This document shows positions 16,329 to 24,942 of a stretch of DNA of 64,000 nt, one piece after another (positions within the stretch are counted from its first letter, which is position 1; each line of letters starts with the position of its first letter). Made by a program: the position numbers and the translations under genes. Below the pieces are notes generated by a model. It saw only the letters and a program-made list of their open reading frames with translations. It ran no database searches and was not told the origin of the DNA. The DNA is from Candidatus Binatia bacterium. GTDB taxonomy: Bacteria > Desulfobacterota > Binatia > HRBIN30. Location of the stretch: contig JAOAHD010000007.1 of NCBI GenBank assembly GCA_026415395.1, positions 1,215,090 to 1,279,089 on the forward strand, read 5' to 3'.

Positions 16329-18266
16329 ATGCAAGTTCTGCGGGCTCGCAATTCAGGCAGGATGAACAGGCAGTGGTGTGGGGTGCGAGGACGAGTCCGA
16401 CGTACCTTGGCCGAACTCGACTTCTCTGTCCTCGCAAGGGTGCGGGCGCGCGCCGGTAGAGAAGTTTTGTTCTACTTTGGCTTTTCGCGAGATCGCGGCA
16501 GAGGCAACGGCGATCGTCGCTTTGCGGCGTTTGCCTTCCTGCTCCGATTTCTGCTGTGCGTCGCGGTGTTCGCTGGCGGTCGGGCGACGGCCGCCGACGA
16601 AGTCGATCCTTGCTTGGCGACGAGCGCGGCCACAGCGGTAAAGGCTCCGCCGCCTCGCGTGTATCACTACGTGGTGCTGTTGGACACTTCGATGTCCATG
16701 GTCGGCCGGGGCGATGGCAAAGGCCGGGTATTGCTCCCGCAGGTCAAAGAGGAAATCGGAAAGCTCTTGGAGAGCCTCCCTGCTGGGTCGCGGGTCACCA
16801 TACAACCGTTCGACGATGGCCCCAAGCGCCAGGAGACATTCGAGCTCCCGAAGGAAAAGTCAGCCGCCTTGCAGTTTGTCCACGGGATCGAGGCGAGGGG
16901 CAAGCGGACGTGTATCTACCGCACACTGAAACACGTGCTCAGCTCGTGGCCGGGCAGCGAAGACGCTGGCGTGCTGGTGTTTCTGTTCACTGACGGGAAC
17001 AACAATTGTCAGCCGCCGCCAACGTTGGAGGAGGTGAACGCCGAGTACCGCTTGCGGCGGGGACCCTACGATTGGATGCATTACATCCTGTTGGGCCTCG
17101 AGATTGCTCCGGAGTTGGAGGAGTTGCTGGGGCGGGAAGAGGGGTGGAAACTCTTGGCCGTGCCGCCCAACAAAGTGCCGCGGCTGCCGGTGGTGGAGGT
17201 GGAGCCCAAGCTCCTGGAACTGGGGAACCTGCAAGGGGCAAACAGCGCGGCCCGTGAACTGCGCGTGCGTGCCGGCAGCGAGCAGGAAGGTGCGTTGCAT
17301 CTGCGGGTACGCGCGGTGTCGCCCGACTTGAGTGCGCACGGTGCCGCACTCGCGGTCAGCCCCGAGGAAATCTCCGTTCCCGGATTGCATACCGTGACTT
17401 TCCAATTACTGAACCGGGAGTCGCTGCCCGATGGAGAAAATTACGGTGCGCGTCTGTGCATCGAGTCGAACGATCCTGAAGTGGTGATGAAACCCGTGAG
17501 CGTTCCGCTCCGCTTTCGTTACCACCCCGCCGGTGTGTTCGACGTAGAAGCGGTTGAAGCAACCGATTCGGTCACGCTCGAACAAGGGGCCAGCGCCTCG
17601 CTTCGCTACCGGCTCAAGGGCGATCGTTGGGCCCGCGGGACGGTGACGGCAGCGGCTCAGGGTACTTTCGAGGGCTTAGAGTTGCTTCTCAATGGCGGCC
17701 CCGGCCCGATTCAGCTCACTGCAGGCGACTTGTTCTCCGTGCAGATGAAGAATGCAGGAATTCAGTCGCGGGATCCGCTGAAGCCAGAGCTTGCCTTCTC
17801 GTATCCACCCGAGACCACAGGTCCGGCAACACTGGCGCTGCCGTTCGTGGTGCGTCCAGTGACCTGTTGGGAGAAATTACTCGACTGGTGGTGGTTGTGG
17901 CCGTTATTGGCACTGCTGCTGTTCGCTGTAGGCATGGCGTTGTGGAACCGATTCCAGCCTTGGGGGCAGTTAACAGGCACAGGTCCGCCGCCAGCGTGTC
18001 GGAACTTATCGGCCACCTTGCGGGGGAGGAAGCCAGTGGATTTGGGTAGACTCCTAGGCCTAGATGAGCTCGCGGGCATCGCGGTTCAGCGGACCGGACG
18101 AGGACTGCCTGTCGTCAAACACGTTCGCGAGGATTTGTCTAACCTTCGCCTTGAGACTCAAGGATACCCGCTCGAGGTGGGCGACCCGATCGAATTCGAT
18201 GAGGAGATCAGAGTTCGCGTTGGCGATCAGGAGATTGCCACATTTTCCATCACTAGGCCCAAATGA
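16329..18266 (+). CDS. Membrane-anchored von Willebrand factor A domain protein
   Basis: A 645-residue protein from the ATG at 16329. An Arg-rich N-terminal stretch precedes a hydrophobic segment (about 65-85) ending GRATAADE, probably a signal or anchor. The VWA domain begins near residue 111. Its metal-binding MIDAS motif DTSMSM (D119, S121, S123) follows VYHYVVLL, and FLFTDGNNNC provides the second metal loop. Two beta-rich, Ig-like regions follow (about 285-510). One clear membrane helix, WWWLWPLLALLLFAVGMALW, starts near residue 520, then a tail of about 100 residues likely in the cytoplasm. The VWA part would thus be outside, linked through the membrane to the cytosolic tubulin-like protein encoded 24 bases downstream. 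First gene of the four-gene operon. An alternative ATG is at 16362. Confidence 0.75.
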   Translation: MQVLRARNSGRMNRQWCGVRGRVRRTLAELDFSVLARVRARAGREVLFYFGFSRDRGRGNGDRRFAAFAFLLRFLLCVAVFAGGRATAADEVDPCLATSAATAVKAPPPRVYHYVVLLDTSMSMVGRGDGKGRVLLPQVKEEIGKLLESLPAGSRVTIQPFDDGPKRQETFELPKEKSAALQFVHGIEARGKRTCIYRTLKHVLSSWPGSEDAGVLVFLFTDGNNNCQPPPTLEEVNAEYRLRRGPYDWMHYILLGLEIAPELEELLGREEGWKLLAVPPNKVPRLPVVEVEPKLLELGNLQGANSAARELRVRAGSEQEGALHLRVRAVSPDLSAHGAALAVSPEEISVPGLHTVTFQLLNRESLPDGENYGARLCIESNDPEVVMKPVSVPLRFRYHPAGVFDVEAVEATDSVTLEQGASASLRYRLKGDRWARGTVTAAAQGTFEGLELLLNGGPGPIQLTAGDLFSVQMKNAGIQSRDPLKPELAFSYPPETTGPATLALPFVVRPVTCWEKLLDWWWLWPLLALLLFAVGMALWNRFQPWGQLTGTGPPPACRNLSATLRGRKPVDLGRLLGLDELAGIAVQRTGRGLPVVKHVREDLSNLRLETQGYPLEVGDPIEFDEEIRVRVGDQEIATFSITRPK

Positions 18267-18277
18267 AGATCCGAGGC

Positions 18278-18285
18278 AAGGAGGT
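18278..18285 (+). promoter_or_regulatory. Strong Shine-Dalgarno for the tubulin-like gene
   Basis: AAGGAGGT is a perfect Shine-Dalgarno sequence with a 5-base spacer to the ATG at 18291. It fixes the start and predicts high translation of this component. Confidence 0.85.
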
Positions 18286-18290
18286 CGATC

Positions 18291-21095
18291 ATGGGACCAC
18301 GTGAAACCCGTTGGTTAAAGCGCACCGTGCTCATCGGTTTGGGGGGCACAGGCAAAGAAGCACTGTTGCGAGTCAAAAAGAAGTACGTGGAGGTCTTCGG
18401 CGAAGTTCCTCCTCTGGTTCGCTTCTTGTTGATCGACACCACTCCCGCAGCGACGGACGCTATCCATGCAGAGGATCCAGAGGGAAGAACAACCGAGGTA
18501 AGCCTCGAACCGAACGAGGTGCTTTTCATTGAAGCTCGCGGTGCGAGCATGCTGCCGCGCACCCATGACGAGATTCGCCAGTGGTTTCCGCCCAAGGCGG
18601 ATTTGAAGTCCAACATCATCTCCGGAGCCGGCCAGATCCGAGCTCTCGGGCGGCTTGCATTGTTTGCCAACGCTCATTGCGTTTATGAGGGGCTGCGAGC
18701 GCTACTGTCACAGGCACGGGATTACCTTTTGGAGCGTCCCGCCATCGAGCACCGGTATGTTTACCGGGCTTATACTCCGCACTTGACCGTGTGCGTGATT
18801 GGTTCCCTAGCGGGCGGCACTGGGTCGGGCATCTTTCTCGATGTGGCGATGATCTTGCGCGACATTCTCAAGGATGAAGACCAACTGTTCGGCTACCTGC
18901 TGCTGCCCGACATCTACATCAATCGCCCGGGTACCCAAAACGTCGAGGCTAATGCCTACGGCGCCCTCCGGGAGCTCGATTACTACATGAGCTTAGAAGG
19001 CACGCACCGGTACTCCTTCGGTGGCCGCGAGATCGAAGTGCGCAAGAAGCCGTTCGATATGGTGTTTCTCGTCAACAACCGCAACCGTGCGGGAAAGACA
19101 TTCAACGACATCGAACACATGGCAGAACTGCTTGGCTTGGGTGCGTTTTTGGTCAGTGGGCCACTCGGGAAGGAGCAAGCGGATGTGTTCGATAACATTG
19201 TCATGCAGCTCACCGAGCAGCAGGGTGCGTTTTACGGGAAGCGTGCCCACTTCGCCAGCTTCGGTGCGGCCGAACTCCGCTTCCGTCCCGAGCAAGTAAA
19301 TCTCGAACGGGCACGACGCGAAGCGAGCGATGCTCTGCAACGCTTGTTCTCTGCCGACGGTCGCGAGTGGGGCGTGACGGAATTCGAGCGCAAGCTACAC
19401 GCGGTGGTCACATCCGAGCTTCCTAAGAGCGACCCGCTCGACGTGCCTCGCCCCACGGCCTCACGCGCGAGGTCGCGTGACGAGGAGTGTTGGAGGACGG
19501 CGCAAGAAGCGTTCCGTCGCCTGGAGGAGCGCGCGTGTGAAGAGAGTGTCGAGCTTTTGAAGAAGGAGATTGCTCGCTTCGAGCAAGAACTCGCAGGTGA
19601 GATTGAGCGCAGCTTTGGCCTCTACGCGATTCCCTCGTTTTTGGACGGGCTCGAGAAACTTCGCACGCAAGCCCATGAGCTCGCTCAGCAGTTAAAACGG
19701 GATCTGGACGACGAACAGCAGCGACGGAAGGAGTCCGACAGTAAATTCGCGCAGCAGCTCCCGGTGCAGAGGCGGTGGTTCGGTCGTTTACGCGCGGACG
19801 ATGAGGAACAGCCGAAGGTCAATAGAAGCACGATTCAACAACGCTGGGAGATGGCGCGGGCGATCGGCCATAAAGAAGCACGATGGCGGGCGGCGTTCGA
19901 GCTCGAGAAAGCGCTGGAGCAGAAGATCGAGGAGCTTCGCTGGTTGCAAGGTGCGGCCAGCGAGTGGCTTACGCGCTTTGCCGGCCAGACCCAGCAAGCC
20001 GTTGCCCCGACCGTTAAGGACGTACTACCGTTTACGGTGACGTTACCGCCACCGTACCTGCCACAGCAAAGTACGTCGACTGGCGGAACGAGCGACGGCT
20101 TAGAGCGGCTGAAACAGCGGGGCTTCGCGCAGCTCTGCGAAAATCCGGAACGAGTTCTCGACGAGGTGTTTCGTCCCAGTGCGGCCTCCAGTTTGCGCGA
20201 CTGGCTCATCGATGTGGCGAGGCGGGAGCGCTCGGATTACCTCCGAGAGGCAGTGGAGCGAGCGTTGGTCGAGCTCGACGCCCTGTCTGCACCCGCGTGG
20301 GATTATCAGGATGCTTGGCTTGCCAACCCCCACGTGGCACGCCGAGAACAGGTGCACATCATCGGCATTGAGGACAAGAACGATTCACTGCACCCCTTGC
20401 TCGTGGGGGAGTTCCGCAAAATCTTCGCGGGCAACGTCGACGCCACACGGAAATTGGCCGTGGTTTCCACTGGTGACCCCAAGCGGATCTACCTGTATAA
20501 AATCGAAGCATCGATCCCAGCGTTCACGCTGCAGGGAATCGAGATGTACCGAGAGCGCTACCTCGACTTGTCGAGCGACCGCAGCTTCCACGTTGATCGC
20601 CAGCTCGAGCAACACATTCCGGAGCTCGTTCCGGTGCCGAGCGGTGAGGATGCCGCACTGATCTGGACCAAGGCTCAGCTCTTTGGACTCATTCGTTATG
20701 ACAGCCGAACAATGACTTTTCAGCGGCGGGGCCAGCAGGATTCCAGCAAGGAGGGTTGGCACGAATTGGGCCGCTCCCTGGGCCAGGCCTTCGCCTGCTT
20801 CCAAAGAGATTTCTTCGGTTTCAAGGAGTTGGAATCCATGGTCAACGAGAGGGAGCGAGGAGAGACCCGGAACCGCTTACCCCAGCTAATCAATAGCGTT
20901 CGAGAGGCCCTGGACTACTCGAGGAAACAATTGGAGCTCGCGAACAGCTCAGGGAACGGAACCGGTTACCAAACCCCGGAAGATAGAAGGGTTTTGGAGG
21001 CGCAAATCGCAGTGCTGCAGCGTTGGCAGGAGGAGCTGGTAAGCTATCGACCACCAGACAGGGAGTACAAGTTCCCGACTTTGGGAGCCGAGTGA
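18291..21095 (+). CDS. Large tubulin/FtsZ-like GTPase (Tubulin_2 family)
   Basis: A 934-residue protein. The N terminus has TVLIGLGGTGKEALLR (GGTG at 18-21) followed by FLLIDTTPAATD. Together with GSLAGGTGSGIFLDVAM (GGTGSG at 175-180), this gives the Rossmann-type glycine loops and the tubulin signature GGTGSG shared by FtsZ and tubulin. DIYINRPGTQNVEANAYGALREL and FLVNNRNRAGKTFNDIEHMAELL resemble the rest of the nucleotide-binding domain (to about 350). The remaining roughly 580 residues are mostly helical, with long charged coiled-coil-like stretches (about 400-560), and unlike FtsZ. This fits the FtsZ-like family found beside VWA proteins and proposed to remodel membranes (Makarova and Koonin). 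Cytosolic. It overlaps nothing, and the next gene starts 4 bases after its stop. Confidence 0.82.
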   Translation: MGPRETRWLKRTVLIGLGGTGKEALLRVKKKYVEVFGEVPPLVRFLLIDTTPAATDAIHAEDPEGRTTEVSLEPNEVLFIEARGASMLPRTHDEIRQWFPPKADLKSNIISGAGQIRALGRLALFANAHCVYEGLRALLSQARDYLLERPAIEHRYVYRAYTPHLTVCVIGSLAGGTGSGIFLDVAMILRDILKDEDQLFGYLLLPDIYINRPGTQNVEANAYGALRELDYYMSLEGTHRYSFGGREIEVRKKPFDMVFLVNNRNRAGKTFNDIEHMAELLGLGAFLVSGPLGKEQADVFDNIVMQLTEQQGAFYGKRAHFASFGAAELRFRPEQVNLERARREASDALQRLFSADGREWGVTEFERKLHAVVTSELPKSDPLDVPRPTASRARSRDEECWRTAQEAFRRLEERACEESVELLKKEIARFEQELAGEIERSFGLYAIPSFLDGLEKLRTQAHELAQQLKRDLDDEQQRRKESDSKFAQQLPVQRRWFGRLRADDEEQPKVNRSTIQQRWEMARAIGHKEARWRAAFELEKALEQKIEELRWLQGAASEWLTRFAGQTQQAVAPTVKDVLPFTVTLPPPYLPQQSTSTGGTSDGLERLKQRGFAQLCENPERVLDEVFRPSAASSLRDWLIDVARRERSDYLREAVERALVELDALSAPAWDYQDAWLANPHVARREQVHIIGIEDKNDSLHPLLVGEFRKIFAGNVDATRKLAVVSTGDPKRIYLYKIEASIPAFTLQGIEMYRERYLDLSSDRSFHVDRQLEQHIPELVPVPSGEDAALIWTKAQLFGLIRYDSRTMTFQRRGQQDSSKEGWHELGRSLGQAFACFQRDFFGFKELESMVNERERGETRNRLPQLINSVREALDYSRKQLELANSSGNGTGYQTPEDRRVLEAQIAVLQRWQEELVSYRPPDREYKFPTLGAE

Positions 21096-21099
21096 CCGG

Positions 21100-23448
21100 A
21101 TGGACCTCTACCCGACGATCGTCGCAGCCAGCGGCGAGGTCACGAGTTCCATTTTGGACCACCTCGACGGGCGGTGGCAGGCGTCGCTGGGCGACGGCGG
21201 AGAAGTCATAGCGAAAGTCAGGCCGCCGCGCCCCGACGAGTGGGCGCGCGCCATCCGCGATTTGCACGAAGTGAGCAAGGTGGCGCGCCTCGAGCGCCGG
21301 GGCCATCGCGTGGACTATGCCACTAATGCCGTCTGGCTCGCGGAGTTGCATGACCCCGAACTACCGGCATGGATCGCCGCGCTAGGACACAGTGTGGATC
21401 AGGGTCTAACCGCGGGACGTGAACTCCGTCTCCACATGCTGCTGTTCCTGCCTGATTTATTCGACCTCACCCCTTCGGAGCGGAACCAAGCGCAGGAAAA
21501 CCTTGAATGGCTCCAGCCCGTCGCCGAAACGCGCCTTCCGATGAGGGTGTGGCCGTTGTCTGTCCGCAACCGCGTGGATTTGTACTTAGGTGATGCGCTG
21601 GACCTGTTGCCTCTTGTACAACTCTTCATCGAGGTCTGCCTGTTCCGCGATTTCCGGTTCCATCCCCAGGCGTTGCGCGGTCGCGACTGGGGCGGCGTTG
21701 GCTGTTGCCAGTTGTTGATCGGTAAGCCGTCCCCACAAAATCTCGCTGCAGACCTTTGGCGCGAGATCAAACAAGTATCGGTGGCGGACTTGCGGCCAAA
21801 GCCACGCGCGCGTGCCTCCGCGAGCGGCAATCGCGAGGAGCAAGTTCCAGGCCGCCTATCCATAGGGGGCGACGGGAGTACACACGGGCCCGCGGAGTCG
21901 GGCGAATCGGCGCTGTGGGATTGGGCGAGGTTCGTCGCGTGGTTCCAAAAGCTGGGTGGAAATCCGCCGGATGTTGTGCCCGAGGTCCCGTTGTGTCCCT
22001 CTGCACCCTCGTGCGGTTTTGGAACGGACGCCGTTCCGCAATGCCCGCAGCGGCAGAGTTGCAGCCGGCACCCGAGTTGGCGGCTCGATGAAGAGTGGGC
22101 GGCCTTTACGGAGAAGGCAAAAGGCCGCTGCGCAGAAGAAATCGCCGCTAAATTGGAACCCCTGGAGCAAGGGCTCATCAACGATCTCGTCCCCTCGGTT
22201 GCTCGCCTGGGTCTCGGGGGCTGGGACGAGTTGCGCAAGCGACTCGAAAAAGCGTTGGGCCGCGCCAACGCCGATCTCGATGCTGCCGTGGAACCGTTCG
22301 ATCGGGTGATGGGAGTCAAGGCGGCTCGCCGCTGGCGCGCGGGGGGTCGCTCGGGCGCACTGGCTGGGATCACACCGTCCGGAAACGACTTGGAAGAGCG
22401 GCTTGCTCAAGTGGACGATGCGCTAGAGAACTGCAAGCTCGAGCTGTTCTTGCAGAACGACGACGAAGGCCGCTCGGTTGCATACGATCTTGCCGATATC
22501 CGCGGTCAGTTCGAGCTGAATGAAAAGCAATGGGAGGATCGCTTCGAAAAGAAGGACAAGGCTGATGCTGGCCAGGACACTGCCGCAACGGTGCCGTGGT
22601 TTCGGCGCGCGGCGAGGTGGATCGTAGAGTCCGTGCGCCGGGCAACGGCGCGGGTGTGGACTAGCCCCGCTCCCGCAGAAAGCGGAGAGGATTTGCTCTG
22701 GAAGAAGCGACTCTGCGATCGCGCGTGGCATTTAATCGACCGCGGGTACGAGCTGCACTTGCGCAAGTGGGAACTGACGCGTGAGTGGCTGGCTCGTTGG
22801 GCTGAATATCGCGTGCGAAGGGTTTATCGCGATGCTTTGGTTCGGGCGCTGGAGCGCTGTAACGCCGCCCTCAAGGCAGCGGAAGGCATCGAGCTCAGTC
22901 GCGGGCACAGGTCGCGACATTCCCTAGTACTGCACTTGGATTTGCCTGATAAACTGGTTCGCGCGCGGGTGAACACGTTGGCGAGGGAGCTCGTTCGTGC
23001 TGGCGTCTTGCAATCGTTGCTCGATCAGCGCCCAGATGATCTGACCGCCACCCTGTTGCGCGAAGCGGAGCGGGCAATCGCGGAGTTTCCCGAGCCGAGC
23101 TTGGAGGAGCTGCTGGACGACCGCGTATGGGCTGCCGCATTTGACATTGCCGCCCCGCGGGTGATGGCGGCACACCGGCCCAACCAAGAGCGCTACACTA
23201 TGGTATTTTGCCACAGTACGCCGCCGCGCGTGCCCGAGCAGCTCATTACCGACCGCTACTGGCGCAACAGCGAGGGTGTGATGCTTCGCTTCGTGTACCC
23301 GATTTTTCCGGAAGACTTGCTCGGCGACCTTGCCGTACCAGCGCTCGCGGCCGGAGACGGGGGCCGGGACGAAGAACACTTCTCAACAGAATCCCGAGCG
23401 CATGACGATCGCCCCAACGATCCCTTGGAGCAGGCCTTTTATGGATGA
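21100..23448 (+). CDS. Unrecognised 782-residue component of the VWA/tubulin-like operon
   Basis: I do not recognise a family. The protein appears soluble, with no signal peptide or membrane helix. The N-terminal part (1-240) is mixed alpha/beta: LHMLLFLPDLFDLTPSER, VDLYLGDALDLLPLVQLFIEV and VGCCQLLIGKPSP. A low-complexity linker (about 230-275) follows, then a Cys cluster with Cys299, Cys305, Cys315 and Cys320, which may bind zinc. Helical and partly coiled segments extend from about 335 to 650, with a C-terminal domain ending in EGVMLRFVYPIFPEDLLGD. No Walker A or nuclease motif is visible. It sits 4 bases after the tubulin-like gene and overlaps the BrxL-like gene by 8 bases, so it is a dedicated operon member, perhaps an adaptor between GTPase and ATPase. 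Confidence 0.6.
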   Translation: MDLYPTIVAASGEVTSSILDHLDGRWQASLGDGGEVIAKVRPPRPDEWARAIRDLHEVSKVARLERRGHRVDYATNAVWLAELHDPELPAWIAALGHSVDQGLTAGRELRLHMLLFLPDLFDLTPSERNQAQENLEWLQPVAETRLPMRVWPLSVRNRVDLYLGDALDLLPLVQLFIEVCLFRDFRFHPQALRGRDWGGVGCCQLLIGKPSPQNLAADLWREIKQVSVADLRPKPRARASASGNREEQVPGRLSIGGDGSTHGPAESGESALWDWARFVAWFQKLGGNPPDVVPEVPLCPSAPSCGFGTDAVPQCPQRQSCSRHPSWRLDEEWAAFTEKAKGRCAEEIAAKLEPLEQGLINDLVPSVARLGLGGWDELRKRLEKALGRANADLDAAVEPFDRVMGVKAARRWRAGGRSGALAGITPSGNDLEERLAQVDDALENCKLELFLQNDDEGRSVAYDLADIRGQFELNEKQWEDRFEKKDKADAGQDTAATVPWFRRAARWIVESVRRATARVWTSPAPAESGEDLLWKKRLCDRAWHLIDRGYELHLRKWELTREWLARWAEYRVRRVYRDALVRALERCNAALKAAEGIELSRGHRSRHSLVLHLDLPDKLVRARVNTLARELVRAGVLQSLLDQRPDDLTATLLREAERAIAEFPEPSLEELLDDRVWAAAFDIAAPRVMAAHRPNQERYTMVFCHSTPPRVPEQLITDRYWRNSEGVMLRFVYPIFPEDLLGDLAVPALAAGDGGRDEEHFSTESRAHDDRPNDPLEQAFYG

Positions 23449-24841
23449 CCGACTGAACGACACATTCCCAGGTAAAGTGATTCCGAAGCAGATTGCTTTA
23501 ATGCCACCGTTCGACCGCTTGCCGCGCTACGTTGCGGAATATCTGGTGGCAAAGTTCGCCCGCGATGGAGAGCCAGCGCAGGTCGAGCGCTTGGCCGAGT
23601 TCGTGTTGCGCCACTACCCCACGGCCGAGCAGCGGAATTGGGCCAAGGATCAGCTCTTACGAAATGGGCGGCTGGTGCTGATCGACGAGCTGCGCGTGAA
23701 ACCCGACCTCACAACCGGCCGCCATTTCGCGGAACTCTCCACCCTGGGAGATGTGACCGCGACCGTCTCGGGAGATCTGTGCGACCGATACCCGTCCACA
23801 CTGTACGGCCTGTGGGGTACGCTTGACCTGCGTTACGACCCGCGCAAACGCGAGGTTAACCTTGCCGGGTTCATTCCGTTTTCCGTGGTTGCCGATCTCG
23901 ACAGCTTTATCCGCGGCCGCACGCGGTTCTCGGACGACGAGTGGATCGATGTGCTCCTCAATGCCGTGGGCCTCAACCCGGGAAGACTTTCAGCGCGGCA
24001 AAAGGAATTGAATTTGGCCCGGCTCGCTCCTTTGGTGGAGCCACGACTCCAATTGATGGAACTCGGACCTCGTCAGACAGGCAAGTCGTTTCTCTTGCGC
24101 AATACCTCGCCCGACGTGTTTCTGGTGTCGAGCAGCAGCGTGAGCCCGGCCACGCTCTTTTATCACCAAGTGTCACGACGCCCGGGCCTGGTGTCGGCCT
24201 ACCCGGTGCTCGTGTTCGACGAGATTGGTCACGGCCGATGGGTCGACCGCGAGCTCATCGGTACGCTGAACGACTTCATGGAATCGGGCCGCTTTTCCCG
24301 CGGCGGGCGGCAATTTTCGGCACAGACTTCGTTGGTGTTCCTCGGCAACACCGACAGTCCCGCCACGCCCCAGACGGCTCTCCTGCCTCGCGGGCTTGCG
24401 GGGGAGACTGGCTTCCTCGACCGGCTGAACGGGCTCATCCCTGGACACGAGCTTCCGAAAATTACCCGCGACCTACTCTACCAAGGGCCAGGACTAGCCG
24501 TGGATTACCTGGCACAAGCGCTGCGGATGTTGCGAGCGCAAGTGATCGACATCCGCGTTGCCTCCCATCTTCCTCCATCGTTCAAGGAGCGCGATGTGCG
24601 TTCGGTTCAGCGGCTGGTGTCCGCATTCCTCAAGCTTGTGTACCCTGGGCGCAACTGGCAGGAGGGGCACTTGGAACGTTGGGTGTCCCTTGCGATGGAA
24701 CTACGGGATCGGGTTTGGCAAGAGCTGTCTTCCTGGAACCCGGCGGAGTTCCCCCCGCGACAAGCGACTGCTGCGCGCAGCGTGGAACCAGAGGTGGTCG
24801 TGGACCCTGGGGTCTTGCCGCTGGATGGTCCGGAGCAGTGA
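23441..24841 (+). CDS. brxL: Short BrxL-like AAA+ ATPase
   Basis: A 466-residue protein. The N-terminal MDDRLNDTFPGKVIPK matches the start of BREX BrxL. Further BrxL-like motifs are FSDDEWIDVLLNAVGLNP (163-180), Walker A MELGPRQTGKSFLL (GPRQTGKS at 209-216), SVSPATLFYHQVSRRPGLV, Walker B VLVFDEIG (256-263), MESGRFSRGG, sensor-like SLVFLGNTD (298-305), GFLDRLNGLIPGHELPK, and VQRLVSAFLKLVYPG. It ends soon after the AAA+ domain, so the C-terminal Lon-like domain of about 680-residue BrxL is absent; this is the short form of the family. BrxL is a DNA-binding hexameric ATPase needed for phage exclusion in BREX. No other BREX gene is here. ATG at 23441, with GGAG 11 bases upstream, overlaps the preceding stop by 8 bases. 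Confidence 0.85.
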   Translation: MDDRLNDTFPGKVIPKQIALMPPFDRLPRYVAEYLVAKFARDGEPAQVERLAEFVLRHYPTAEQRNWAKDQLLRNGRLVLIDELRVKPDLTTGRHFAELSTLGDVTATVSGDLCDRYPSTLYGLWGTLDLRYDPRKREVNLAGFIPFSVVADLDSFIRGRTRFSDDEWIDVLLNAVGLNPGRLSARQKELNLARLAPLVEPRLQLMELGPRQTGKSFLLRNTSPDVFLVSSSSVSPATLFYHQVSRRPGLVSAYPVLVFDEIGHGRWVDRELIGTLNDFMESGRFSRGGRQFSAQTSLVFLGNTDSPATPQTALLPRGLAGETGFLDRLNGLIPGHELPKITRDLLYQGPGLAVDYLAQALRMLRAQVIDIRVASHLPPSFKERDVRSVQRLVSAFLKLVYPGRNWQEGHLERWVSLAMELRDRVWQELSSWNPAEFPPRQATAARSVEPEVVVDPGVLPLDGPEQ

Positions 24842-24942
24842 CTCTCTCTTGGCTGCCACGCGCCCAACGTCAGGAGGTTCTCGGGTGAAGTGGACTCGTG
24901 TCTCCGAACCGACGGGGCAACGCTTTCGCTGGAGTCGCTGGG

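Noticed and set aside
23441..24841. A complete BREX phage-defence system
   Set aside because: Only the BrxL-like ATPase is present. No BrxA, BrxB, BrxC, PglX or PglZ homologue can be seen in the 64 kb.
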